Below, piece by piece: positions 9,058-16,561 of a DNA stretch of 64,000 nucleotides. Origin of the DNA: UBA1858 sp963976865 (lineage in GTDB: Bacteria > Pseudomonadota > Gammaproteobacteria > UBA4575); contig CAXBLY010000001.1 of NCBI GenBank assembly GCA_963976865.1, positions 62,001 to 126,000 on the forward strand, in the 5' to 3' direction. Position 1 is the first letter of the stretch. Each line of letters begins with the position of its first letter. A model generated the notes under the pieces. That model had not been told where the DNA came from. It made no database searches and was given only the letters and a program-made list of their open reading frames with translations. The position numbers and the translations under genes were made by a program.

Positions 9058-9087
9058 TTTATTCATAAACCACGACCCGGCTATAAT
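9058..9087 (+). promoter_or_regulatory. Possible promoter of tRNA-Arg
   Basis: A perfect TATAAT -10 box (9082-9087) lies 22 bp before the tRNA. The -35 is poor (TTTATT near 9058). Consensus-based inference only. Confidence 0.4.
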
Positions 9088-9109
9088 AATAGTTTGAACA
9101 CTTCATCAT

Positions 9110-9186
9110 GCCCCGGTAGCTCAGCTGGATAGAGCGTCCCCCTCCTAAGGGGAAGGCCGTGCGTTCGAATCGCGCTCGGGGCACCA
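9110..9186 (+). tRNA. tRNA-Arg (anticodon CCT)
   Basis: 77 nt. Acceptor GCCCCGG pairs with TCGGGGC (closing G-T). Anticodon stem TCCCC/GGGGA, loop CTCCTAA, anticodon CCT at 9144-9146, T-loop GTTCGAATC, and encoded CCA. It reads the rare AGG arginine codon. Confidence 0.97.
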
Positions 9187-9593
9187 TAATCCTGTATTAC
9201 CGTTATTAACTTAATGATTGTCATTAGTTTAATTAATAACAGTTTGCTGTGTTGTTATAAAAATTTCGCTATTTTTTCACTTGTACAAGCCGGCTTATGC
9301 ATTGTCCGGATTAATGTATTCATTCCTATTCATAACCGGAATATTTTTATAACTCACTGTTACTAATATAGTTTTACTGTTATTTCGATTATCAAAGACG
9401 TTCAAACACAAGCATCCACAAAGACCATCATGCTATTATGGTTAATATTCGTACTATTGTTGGCATCAACAATTGCTTTGCTTTAAAAAAAAGAATGCTA
9501 TAAAGCGCTTCTTTACATGAACTAAGCAGGTAGTTTTGGCTGAAACTATCCGCAAAACCACTAAACTGATCGTAAGGCCAAACCAAATATAAA
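9187..9593. other. AT-rich intergenic region, no gene seen
   Basis: 407 bp without a plausible coding frame. It begins with an imperfect AT-rich inverted repeat (GTTATTAA at 9202 against TTAATAAC ending at 9240, with an inner AATGA-TTG-TCATT), perhaps the tRNA-Arg 3' processing or stop structure. It ends with the upstream region of the MarR gene. Confidence 0.4.
9531..9548. promoter_or_regulatory. Inverted repeat upstream of the MarR gene, possible operator
   Basis: TAGTTT and AAACTA flank a 6-bp spacer (TGGCTG), centred about 54 bp before the start codon of the MarR-type regulator. MarR proteins commonly bind such dyads in their own promoters. The assignment is by position only; no footprint or conservation is available. 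Confidence 0.35.
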
Positions 9594-10064
9594 ATGAGCA
9601 AATCAAAAAAACTTTCACCATCTGAATTAAAGACATTTACACGTTCATTTTTACAGTGTGGAGATCATCTACACACACTCTGCAGACTTGAGGTAAATAG
9701 TCGCCTGGCAAAATATGATGTGAAATATAGCCAGTGGTTAATACTCGATTGTTTAACTCAGGAACAAGTGGATAACCCTTCCAAGGTCGCCTCAGAACTC
9801 GGAATGGAAAGAGCCACGGTAAGTCGTAGCCTGGACATTCTGGAGTCACGTAATTTAGTAAGTCGTACACACAATCTGGCCGATCGACGTGTCGTCGAGA
9901 TCCAGGTAACTGCCCAGGGTAGAAAAATTGCACAAATGGGCGTTCAACGTCTGGAACAGATTGTTCAAATAGCCACCGCGAATCTCAGCAGTAACCAGGT
10001 CAGCGAGACATTTGCCCTTCTTGATCTCATCAAAGATAATCTGAATCAAAAAATAGCGCGTTAG
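9594..10064 (+). CDS. MarR family transcriptional regulator
   Basis: A 156-residue winged-helix regulator. The helical N-terminus is followed by the DNA-binding core (NPSKVASELGMERATVSRSLDILESRNLVSR, about 62-92) and the wing NLADRRVVEIQVTAQGRKI, both classic MarR features. A C-terminal dimerisation helix ends the protein. There is no obvious target operon: the downstream envelope genes are separated by a 13-bp-stem hairpin. No strong ribosome binding site is seen before the ATG. The ligand is unknown. Confidence 0.9.
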   Translation: MSKSKKLSPSELKTFTRSFLQCGDHLHTLCRLEVNSRLAKYDVKYSQWLILDCLTQEQVDNPSKVASELGMERATVSRSLDILESRNLVSRTHNLADRRVVEIQVTAQGRKIAQMGVQRLEQIVQIATANLSSNQVSETFALLDLIKDNLNQKIAR

Positions 10065-10123
10065 CACTAATGTCGTCCGGCTGAATTTCTTCTTAAGCCG
10101 CTAATTACATTGAGTCTATATTT

Positions 10124-10156
10124 ATCTACAACATCCTGACAGGGGATGTTGTAGAT
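10124..10156. other. Perfect 13-bp stem hairpin between marR-type and OmpA-type genes
   Basis: ATCTACAACATCC (10124-10136) and GGATGTTGTAGAT (10144-10156) pair perfectly around the 7-nt loop TGACAGG. It is 60 bp after the MarR stop, so termination is the simplest role. However, no T-run follows on either strand, so an operator or RNA-processing role is also possible. Confidence 0.55.
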
Positions 10157-10221
10157 GTCATTGCTTCTTGATCGCAAGCAGGCAATACTTACGCATATAA
10201 TCAATAATAATAGAAAGACAG

Positions 10222-10240
10222 TAACTTGGCCTCCAAGTTA
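10222..10240. promoter_or_regulatory. Perfect 8-bp dyad at the start of the OmpA-type gene
   Basis: TAACTTGG and CCAAGTTA flank CCT, ending 9 bp before the ATG at 10250. In RNA it would form a hairpin where a ribosome binding site is expected, and no other such site is visible. It may be an operator or a translational control element. Confidence 0.4.
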
Positions 10241-10249
10241 AATACACAT

Positions 10250-11113
10250 ATGCCTGAAAATACTCACAATAAACAATCTCCATGTTCAGTCTGGATCTGG
10301 GGCCTATTAATCCTTGGCTTGATTCTTCTTTTTCTACTCTATTCCCGGGCCACTTCAGAAAAAGCACAGGAAATTCAACAGGATATACAGACAAGAACCA
10401 GTCAGAATCTGCTTGGATCAGAACATGCCAGCGCTGTCATCGCAACCACTGATGGTCGGGATGTGACTCTAAAAGGCGTGGTAGACAACCAGCAGGCAAT
10501 GATGACTGCTGAAAAAATTGCCCGTCAGACCGCCGGTGTCAGGCAAGTCAACAATCAGATCTCGGTAAGCAAGCAGGAAGCCAGTGCAAACCCGCCTGTT
10601 TCAGAAACGATCTCTAGCGCTAAACTTGAACCCATGCCGGAAGAATTTGCACCTCTGCCTGAACTAAAAGCCAAGGTAGAAGCAATGCCAGAAGAATTTG
10701 CACCGCTTGAGGATGAAGTTATTCAGACGGACCAGGAAACAGCCATCGAGCAAGCACAGGAGAAATTCAGTCAACTGGATTTCAGCAATATAACGTTTGA
10801 GAAGAATTCAACCGCGCTGACGCCGATCGCACAGCAAACACTCGACAGCGCAGCCCAGGCATTGCTTGAGAATCCTAGCGTAAACATCAGCGTTGAAGGC
10901 CATACTGATAGCTCAGGCAATCCTGAACTCAACTTAAAAATCAGTAAGCAACGCGCAGAGTCAGTATTCAACTATCTGGTTGATGCTGGCATAGAGGCAA
11001 CACGAATTGAAGCGAATGGATTTGGTGACCAATTCCCGATCGCACCCAATGAAACAGAAGCTGGTCGTATTAAAAATCGACGCATAGAAATTAAAGTTAA
11101 AAACGGAGAGTAG
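10250..11113 (+). CDS. BON/OmpA-domain envelope protein
   Basis: A 287-residue protein anchored by one N-terminal helix (about 14-31). A BON-like domain (about 45-105; TTDGRDVTLKGVVDNQ...VRQVNNQISV) comes next, and a linker with a duplicated MPEEFAPL. The C-terminal OmpA peptidoglycan-binding domain (about 180-287) has SVEGHTDSSG and the closing NRRIEIKV. By domain logic it tethers the inner membrane to peptidoglycan. The frame opens at a TTG (10226); the ATG at 10250 is preferred but lacks a clear ribosome binding site. Four base pairs separate it from the coiled-coil gene, so the two form an operon. Confidence 0.8.
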   Translation: MPENTHNKQSPCSVWIWGLLILGLILLFLLYSRATSEKAQEIQQDIQTRTSQNLLGSEHASAVIATTDGRDVTLKGVVDNQQAMMTAEKIARQTAGVRQVNNQISVSKQEASANPPVSETISSAKLEPMPEEFAPLPELKAKVEAMPEEFAPLEDEVIQTDQETAIEQAQEKFSQLDFSNITFEKNSTALTPIAQQTLDSAAQALLENPSVNISVEGHTDSSGNPELNLKISKQRAESVFNYLVDAGIEATRIEANGFGDQFPIAPNETEAGRIKNRRIEIKVKNGE

Positions 11114-11117
11114 TGAT

Positions 11118-12638
11118 ATGTCTTATCTTGTAGGCGAGATGGAGGCCTACTTGTTAGTTGCGGCTATTATTGGTGCGCTAATAGGTTGGTTTTTAAGTCG
11201 ATGCAAATGTAATAAAGCGGTTGCTGAAATTGAATCGCAAAAACAGGCGTTAAATAACGAATTAAATTCTGTAAATAGCACGCTTGATTCAAGACAGCAG
11301 CAGTTAGAAGACACACAAAACACAGTGGTTCAATTACGTAGTGAGCTTGCGCTGACACAAGGCAATGCGCACCTAATGGCTTCTCGCTGGCAAAGTACTT
11401 TAAAGCAAGCCCGCCAGGTACCTAACCAGCTCAAGTGGATTCAGTCTTTACAGACGAAATTAGCCAACAAGAACACACAGCTTTCGCAGAATCGCAAATA
11501 CGCTGAAGCTAAAGCATGGGAAGCGAAAGTCACTAAAGAGAACCTTGCCAGGGTTCACTCCCGTCTCACTGAAGTGGACGCCAGGGCAGCCAACTTAAAA
11601 GAGTGGGTAACAGTATTCCAGACCAAACTGGTAAAAACCAAATCAGATTACAGTCAATTGCGCAATTTTGCTGATGCTGTCGCCCGCAGTGATCGCGCAC
11701 ATAAAGACAACCTCGCGCGTACGCATCTCCGCTTAACCGAGATAGAAGGCAAACAACAGCCATTACGCACCTGGATTCGCGTATTCCAAACCAAATTAAT
11801 GAAAACCAAGTCAGACTATGCCCAGTTACGCAGTTATGCTGACAACATTCAAGCTTCGCTAGATGCAAGTGAAGACAATCTGGCTCGCACACACACAAGA
11901 TTGTCTGAGGTATCAAGAGAGCTTGCGGAAACACTACACCGAAAAAACAATCCCATGCCTCCATTACCACCGGCTGCAGATGTTACTGACAATAAAGCCT
12001 TACGCCTTGTTGATCGAATCCGGTTACTTGGCACATCCAAACAGGAAGTCTATGGACGCATGCACAATCAGATTCGCGAGGCCCGTCTGGAGACCATTGA
12101 AACTGAACGCGTACTAACTGATAGTTGCGAAGAAAAAGATGCCATCATTAACAGCCTGCGCGCGCAGCTGCGTAGCGCTGAAAACCGGGCTCAAAAGGCA
12201 CCAGTTGTTCAGTTGGATCAAAGCGTCAGAATCAAACAGCTGGAGTCAGAAGTTGCAAAGCTCAAAGCCGGCACACAACAGCAGACACGTCTTGAGAGTG
12301 AGCTTCGTGAGCATAAATTCACCATTGACGCGTATCGTTCAAAATTAAGCTCCACCAGAAATCAGTTATTTACTCAGAGAATTCAAAGTACTGACAAAGA
12401 TGATGACACCCCTCCCTCAGAGTCAAACCCTGCGAGTGATGACTTGAAATTAATCAAAGGCATTGGACCCAAACTGGAGGGCATGCTTAATGATTTGGGA
12501 ATTTATAAATTCTCACAAATTGCAGAATGGACTCAACAGGACATTCATGAAATTTCGTCCAAGCTGGGAAGTTTCAAGGATAGAATTTCTCGTGATGACT
12601 GGGTGAAAAAAGCACGCAAGCTGGATAAGAGCAAATAG
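11118..12638 (+). CDS. Membrane-anchored coiled-coil protein with 56-residue repeats and C-terminal helix-hairpin-helix
   Basis: A 506-residue protein. One membrane helix (about 9-26) is followed by a long coiled coil with a regular repeat: [ED]NLAR.H.RL occurs at residues 141, 197 and 253, exactly 56 apart (eight heptads). Each full unit also contains VFQTKL.KTKSDY.QLR.(F/Y)AD, and a degenerate earlier unit is visible from about 105. After a Pro-rich break (PMPPLPPA, about 279-287) and more coiled coil, residues about 440-506 form a helix-hairpin-helix region (LIKGIGPKLEGMLNDLGIYKFSQIAEW...DRISRDDWVKKA). That end resembles the DNA- or protein-binding tails of L21/NuoE-fused HhH domains. No named family is recognised. 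It is co-transcribed with the OmpA-type gene. Confidence 0.8.
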   Translation: MSYLVGEMEAYLLVAAIIGALIGWFLSRCKCNKAVAEIESQKQALNNELNSVNSTLDSRQQQLEDTQNTVVQLRSELALTQGNAHLMASRWQSTLKQARQVPNQLKWIQSLQTKLANKNTQLSQNRKYAEAKAWEAKVTKENLARVHSRLTEVDARAANLKEWVTVFQTKLVKTKSDYSQLRNFADAVARSDRAHKDNLARTHLRLTEIEGKQQPLRTWIRVFQTKLMKTKSDYAQLRSYADNIQASLDASEDNLARTHTRLSEVSRELAETLHRKNNPMPPLPPAADVTDNKALRLVDRIRLLGTSKQEVYGRMHNQIREARLETIETERVLTDSCEEKDAIINSLRAQLRSAENRAQKAPVVQLDQSVRIKQLESEVAKLKAGTQQQTRLESELREHKFTIDAYRSKLSSTRNQLFTQRIQSTDKDDDTPPSESNPASDDLKLIKGIGPKLEGMLNDLGIYKFSQIAEWTQQDIHEISSKLGSFKDRISRDDWVKKARKLDKSK

Positions 12639-12650
12639 TATTAACGATTC

Positions 12651-12688
12651 ACTCACTCAGAATCAACCACATCAGATTCTGAGTGAGT
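12651..12688. terminator. 14-bp perfect hairpin, likely bidirectional terminator
   Basis: ACTCACTCAGAATC (12651-12664) and GATTCTGAGTGAGT (12675-12688) pair perfectly around a 10-nt loop. It lies between two convergent genes, 13 bp after the coiled-coil stop, and overlaps the last codons of the minus-strand gene. There is no T-run, so the termination role is inferred from position and stem strength. Confidence 0.55.
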
Positions 12689-13069
12689 AACATCATACAG
12701 CCTCACACCTTTATCGTTTAGAATCATCCGAGGCTCCGGGTTTAATCTATCACTAGTTAATTTTATCCCGTCAGCAGTCATAGTCATTCGGTCACCACTG
12801 ATATCTTCCATCACCAGACCCGCTGTCCTTTTTTCAGCATCGGTTACTCGCCAGCTTCCGTATACCCCGCCCTGCCCGTCAATTAGCTCAAATTCTTTCG
12901 CTTTAACTTTATGCGCATAAATTATTTCAGAGCCACTATCAAATGAAATGACATCATAGATTGAATAACCGACCAGAATAATAATAGCAATACGAGTATT
13001 GCGCTGCAAAGTTTCAAGTGACTTGATTCGTTCTTCCAGTGTTTTATCCTGCTTGGTATTCTCCGACAT
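12653..13069 (-). CDS. Hypothetical single-span membrane protein
   Basis: The 138-residue product starts with a charged coiled-coil-like helix (TLEERIKSLETLQRN), has one membrane segment (about 30-46), and a soluble region made of short repeated beta elements (EFELIDGQGGVYGSWRV, MTMTADGIKLTS, RMILNDKGVRLYD). This strand pattern resembles proteins that carry several short 'L.D..G' repeats and is probably periplasmic. Family unknown. The last codons form half of a perfect hairpin shared with the convergent gene. A good AGGAG site precedes the ATG at 13069. Confidence 0.7.
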   Translation of the reverse strand: MSENTKQDKTLEERIKSLETLQRNTRIAIIILVGYSIYDVISFDSGSEIIYAHKVKAKEFELIDGQGGVYGSWRVTDAEKRTAGLVMEDISGDRMTMTADGIKLTSDRLNPEPRMILNDKGVRLYDVTHSESDVVDSE

Positions 13070-13086
13070 TAAAATCTCCTCACTTT

Positions 13087-13800
13087 TTAAGTGTCATTTT
13101 GTATATTAAGTATTGCTGGAAGCTCCGTTAAGCAATGAATTACCTGATGAGGGCTTTGCCCACCAGGCCACGGTTTACGTTGCTGATTAAACCAGACTGC
13201 TTTACATCCTGCACTCATCGCCCCCAACACATCTGTTTGCGCGCAATCTCCCACGTGCAGAATATTTGTTATTTCTACATTTGCCAGCCTGGAAGCATGG
13301 TTGAACATATCAGGGTGTGGTTTGCTAACACCCACCTCTTCTGCAGTAACCACAAAATCGAAATATTTGCCAACAGGCGTCTTGTCCAATTGCGCATTGC
13401 CATTAGTAATGGCTCCCAGAATATAATGCTGTTTTAAGTCTGACAAAATTGCTTCACTCGACTCGAACGGTTCAACCTGATTTCGATGATTACGAAATAC
13501 CTTCAACGCTTCTTGTGCAAAAGTTTTGCTATATCCAAATTCATCAGCAATTTCCAGCAGCGAGCAGTATCTCAACTCAGTCACATTGTGTGCAATATCG
13601 CTTCGAGTATTCTGAAGTGCCATTCTTTTTGCGGTTATATCCTCTTGTGTATAGGTATTGCTCACTTGAGGATAATTCTCTTCAAACCACTGATAGAGTT
13701 TAAGTTCCGCCCTGATTATTGTTGGTCCTACCGGCCAAAGCGTATCGTCCAGGTCGAATGTCACACATTTAATGTGTCCAAACTGTTGATGATTGATCAT
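13087..13800 (-). CDS. HAD-superfamily hydrolase, YigB-like
   Basis: A HAD phosphatase of 237 residues. Motif I is TFDLDDTLWP, motif II GAITNGNAQ, then the conserved Lys (VSKPHPDMF), and motif IV HVGDCAQTDVLGA. The length and the motif spacing resemble YigB, an FMN phosphatase that can make riboflavin, but substrate cannot be read from sequence. The frame could start at 13818, but the ATG at 13800 abuts the yjbQ stop (TGA-T-ATG) and avoids an overlap. It is probably co-transcribed with yjbQ. Confidence 0.85.
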   Translation of the reverse strand: MINHQQFGHIKCVTFDLDDTLWPVGPTIIRAELKLYQWFEENYPQVSNTYTQEDITAKRMALQNTRSDIAHNVTELRYCSLLEIADEFGYSKTFAQEALKVFRNHRNQVEPFESSEAILSDLKQHYILGAITNGNAQLDKTPVGKYFDFVVTAEEVGVSKPHPDMFNHASRLANVEITNILHVGDCAQTDVLGAMSAGCKAVWFNQQRKPWPGGQSPHQVIHCLTELPAILNIQNDT

Positions 13801-13801
13801 A

Positions 13802-14239
13802 TCAGTGATTACACCCATGTATTGTCAATGTGATGTTACGTTGGTGGCCCTGGTGCCGATGCTCCCACAAATACACGCCTTGCCACGTACCTAGCGCCAG
13901 CTCGCCCTGTGTAATCGGCAAAGTCAATTCTGTATGCGTAATCACAGAACGCACATGTGCAGACATGTCATCCGGCCCTTCACAAGTATGGACAAATATC
14001 GGATCACCATCCGGCACTATTTTCTGCATAAACGATTCCATATCCATTCTCACATCTGCATCAGCATTTTCACAGATCATCAGTGACGCACTGGTATGAT
14101 GTACGAACACATGACAAAGTCCTATATCCACATTCGAAGTACTCACCACGGATTGAATATCACGAGTTAATTCAGTAGTTCCACGACCTGACGTCGTGAA
14201 TTGTAAGATTTGCTGGAAATAACTGACATTTTTAGACAT
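13802..14239 (-). CDS. yjbQ: YjbQ family protein (UPF0047)
   Basis: A 145-residue member of the YjbQ/UPF0047 family. The family signatures are HTSASLMICENADADVRMDME and LGTWQGVYLWEHR, with the conserved histidines FVHHTSAS and the ending HR.HQRNI. In E. coli YjbQ has a weak thiamine phosphate synthase activity; the physiological role is uncertain. The ATG at 14239 is chosen over an upstream TTG (14248). It is divergent from ispG with 84 bp between them. Confidence 0.92.
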   Translation of the reverse strand: MSKNVSYFQQILQFTTSGRGTTELTRDIQSVVSTSNVDIGLCHVFVHHTSASLMICENADADVRMDMESFMQKIVPDGDPIFVHTCEGPDDMSAHVRSVITHTELTLPITQGELALGTWQGVYLWEHRHQGHQRNITLTIHGCNH

Positions 14240-14323
14240 TGTATTCAAATCACGCTTCGTTTGAACGGTCGATGTTGGTTACACTATGCATCATTGAATG
14301 GTAACAATAAAATATACACTCCA

Positions 14324-15550
14324 ATGCAAACAGACACAGCACTAAGACGAAAATCTATCGCCGTTAAAATTGGCGATGTCACTATGGGAGGCGATGCACC
14401 GATTGTCGTTCAATCGATGACCAACACAGACTCCAGTGACATCATTCGTACCGCTGCACAAATTGCCGACCTGGCTAGAGCCGGCTCTGAGCTGGTCCGT
14501 ATCACTGTTAATAATATAGAAGCAGCTCGAGCCGTACCTTACATCAGGGAACAACTTGCACGTATGGACATTTCCGTCCCTATTGTCGGTGATTTTCATT
14601 TCAATGGGCACAAACTACTCAGTGACGCCCCGGAATGTGCTGAACACCTGGACAAATACCGAATTAACCCAGGCAACGTAGGACGCGGCAGTAAACGCGA
14701 CAGCCAGTTCGCGAGCATGATAGAGACTGCATGCAAATATCAGAAACCAGTGCGCATAGGAGTTAACTGGGGCAGTCTGGACCAGCAAATCCTCGCGGAG
14801 CAAATGGATCTTAACCAGCAGCTTGCGGACCCCAAATCTGCCGATGAAGTCATGCAGGAAGCGTTGATAGCATCAGCTTTAAATAGTGCAAGTTATGCTG
14901 AAACACTCGGCTTAGCCGCTGACAAGATTGTTATTTCCTGCAAAATAAGTAATGCCCCTAAATTAATAGATGTATACAAACATCTCGCTAGGCGCTGTCA
15001 ATACGCACTGCATGTTGGACTCACCGAAGCTGGTATGGGAACTAAAGGCACAGTTGCCTCAGCTGCAGCGCTTGGTGTGCTTCTTCACCAGGGAATTGGC
15101 GACACTATTCGTGTGTCACTGACTCCGCAACCAGGCGGGTCGCGCACTGAAGAAGTCCTGATCGCACAGGAAATACTACAGTCACTGGATCTAAGGGCAT
15201 TTAGCCCCGCTGTCACCTCCTGTCCCGGCTGCGGGCGCACTACCAGCGAGTATTTTCAAGAGCTGGCAGACGACATTCAGATTTATTTGCGTGATTCTAT
15301 GCAGCAATGGAAACAGACTTTACCTGGTGTCGAGCATCTCTCAGTTGCCGTGATGGGCTGCGTAGTCAATGGGCCCGGCGAGAGTAAACATGCAAACATT
15401 GGTATCAGTTTGCCGGGCAGCGGAGAAGCGCCTGTCGCCCCTGTTTATATTGACGGTGAGAAATCCTGTACCTTGAGAGGCGATAGTATTGCAGATGAAT
15501 TCAAGCAGATTGTCACTAAGTATGTACACGAAAATTATCAGCCAAAATAA
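14324..15550 (+). CDS. ispG: 4-hydroxy-3-methylbut-2-enyl diphosphate synthase IspG
   Basis: IspG makes HMBPP from ME-cPP in the MEP isoprenoid pathway, using a 4Fe-4S cluster. Motifs are VVQSMTNTDSSD, RINPGNVG, IGVNWGSLD, GLTEAGMGTKG, and the cluster cysteines SCPGCGR and GCVVNGPGE. The 408-residue length is that of the longer proteobacterial type rather than the E. coli type. The frame opens at 14210 but that would overlap yjbQ; the ATG at 14324 gives the expected N-terminus. Dxs and IspA, from the same route, are encoded at 34-37 kb. Confidence 0.96.
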   Translation: MQTDTALRRKSIAVKIGDVTMGGDAPIVVQSMTNTDSSDIIRTAAQIADLARAGSELVRITVNNIEAARAVPYIREQLARMDISVPIVGDFHFNGHKLLSDAPECAEHLDKYRINPGNVGRGSKRDSQFASMIETACKYQKPVRIGVNWGSLDQQILAEQMDLNQQLADPKSADEVMQEALIASALNSASYAETLGLAADKIVISCKISNAPKLIDVYKHLARRCQYALHVGLTEAGMGTKGTVASAAALGVLLHQGIGDTIRVSLTPQPGGSRTEEVLIAQEILQSLDLRAFSPAVTSCPGCGRTTSEYFQELADDIQIYLRDSMQQWKQTLPGVEHLSVAVMGCVVNGPGESKHANIGISLPGSGEAPVAPVYIDGEKSCTLRGDSIADEFKQIVTKYVHENYQPK

Positions 15551-15740
15551 TTAACACTAATTACTTTGCCTTCATAATATTCTCATTTATCCCGGGAACA
15601 GTAGGTTAGTTGCACTTATTGAAGTGCTGTTACAGAACATCTCCCGCCCTAGCAGATTTTCAAAATATTTAAGGAACTATCCGCTATATGGTAGTATCCT
15701 AGTTACCAGAAGGTAATTTCGAGAACTACTTATATATCCT

Positions 15741-15899
15741 ATGGAAGTAATATCCAGTAAAGTTGAAGAAGGTCTTTCCACGCATAATATCTCATTATCT
15801 GTGTTGTTTGCGTTATGGCTAATTACAGGGCTGGCAACTTATGCATTTGCGTTATTTACGGTCTGGTTGCCTGAGATTGAAAGACTCACAGTCATTTAA
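15741..15899 (+). CDS. Possible small membrane protein (52 aa)
   Basis: ATG at 15741 to TAA at 15897-15899. It has a charged start (MEVISSKVEEGLSTHN), one hydrophobic helix (about 20-44, LFALWLITGLATYAFALF) and a short polar tail. It ends 14 bp before the GTG of the first FHA gene. No clear ribosome binding site precedes it, which lowers confidence. Hairpins at 15612-15627 (GCACTT/AAGTGC) and TTACC/GGTAA near 15700 lie upstream. Confidence 0.45.
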   Translation: MEVISSKVEEGLSTHNISLSVLFALWLITGLATYAFALFTVWLPEIERLTVI

Positions 15900-15913
15900 A
15901 TAGCGGGGAAAAA

Positions 15914-16438
15914 GTGTCAACAGTCATCACTCAAGAACGCAGGGGTTCTGAAGATCGTCGTATTATGATCGCGACGCCTTTATTCCCGTTTTTCGACTCT
16001 GAAGACACTCTGGTCAGACAGGATCGCAGGCTAATCCCCGATCGCCGAATCAATAATATCACTATCGAAGAACCTGTCCTTGATAAACCTGGCAGTCGCA
16101 CTGAAGAAGCGCTCGGAAATAAACGTCTGTTTATTTGGTTTCAGGATGAAATTCACGAAATCAAGCGGGGTAACAAAGACGTCTGGGTGGGTAGATCTCC
16201 GGATTGCCTGGCCACATTTTCGTCTCGCTTCGTTTCCCGAAAACACGCCCGACTCTATTACGAGGAGGGTGCATATTATCTTGTCGATGACAGTGTCAAT
16301 GGCACCTATATCAAGAACGACGACGGCGAAACATTTATCACCAAAGGCAAGGTAATCGTCAAAGGCAGCGGAGTTATAAGTCTTGGCGTACCTCTCGATC
16401 ACTCTGAGAGTGACCTTATCCACTTCTTCATCGGCTAG
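15914..16438 (+). CDS. FHA-domain protein
   Basis: A 174-residue protein with a C-terminal FHA phosphothreonine-binding domain (about 72-172): GR at 93-94, SRKHA at 108-112, and NGTYI at 129-133. The N-terminus has arginine-rich motifs (RRGSEDRR, RQDRR, PDRRINN) around PLFPFFDSEDTLV. The start is GTG at 15914, supported by GGGGA at 15904-15908. The downstream FHA gene encodes a paralogue with the same architecture, including a PFVDSRGVLV segment. No kinase or phosphatase gene is next to them, so the phosphorylated partner is unknown. Confidence 0.85.
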   Translation: MSTVITQERRGSEDRRIMIATPLFPFFDSEDTLVRQDRRLIPDRRINNITIEEPVLDKPGSRTEEALGNKRLFIWFQDEIHEIKRGNKDVWVGRSPDCLATFSSRFVSRKHARLYYEEGAYYLVDDSVNGTYIKNDDGETFITKGKVIVKGSGVISLGVPLDHSESDLIHFFIG

Positions 16439-16561
16439 ATCTCAAACACCGTAAAATCCTGCTCTAAATCTCTGCTAAATTTATCGGCTACATCTGACCG
16501 TTCTTCGGCTTTTTGATTTAATCACAATGCAGTTTCCGCGCGCTTGATACATACTTCGTGC

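Noticed and set aside
5209..9186. Integration site with matching repeats between tRNA-Leu and tRNA-Arg
   Set aside because: The tRNA 3' ends are similar only because of shared tRNA bases; no direct repeat or integrase was found.
14210..14323. N-terminal extension of IspG
   Set aside because: It would overlap yjbQ on the other strand and does not resemble family N-termini; the ATG at 14324 fits.
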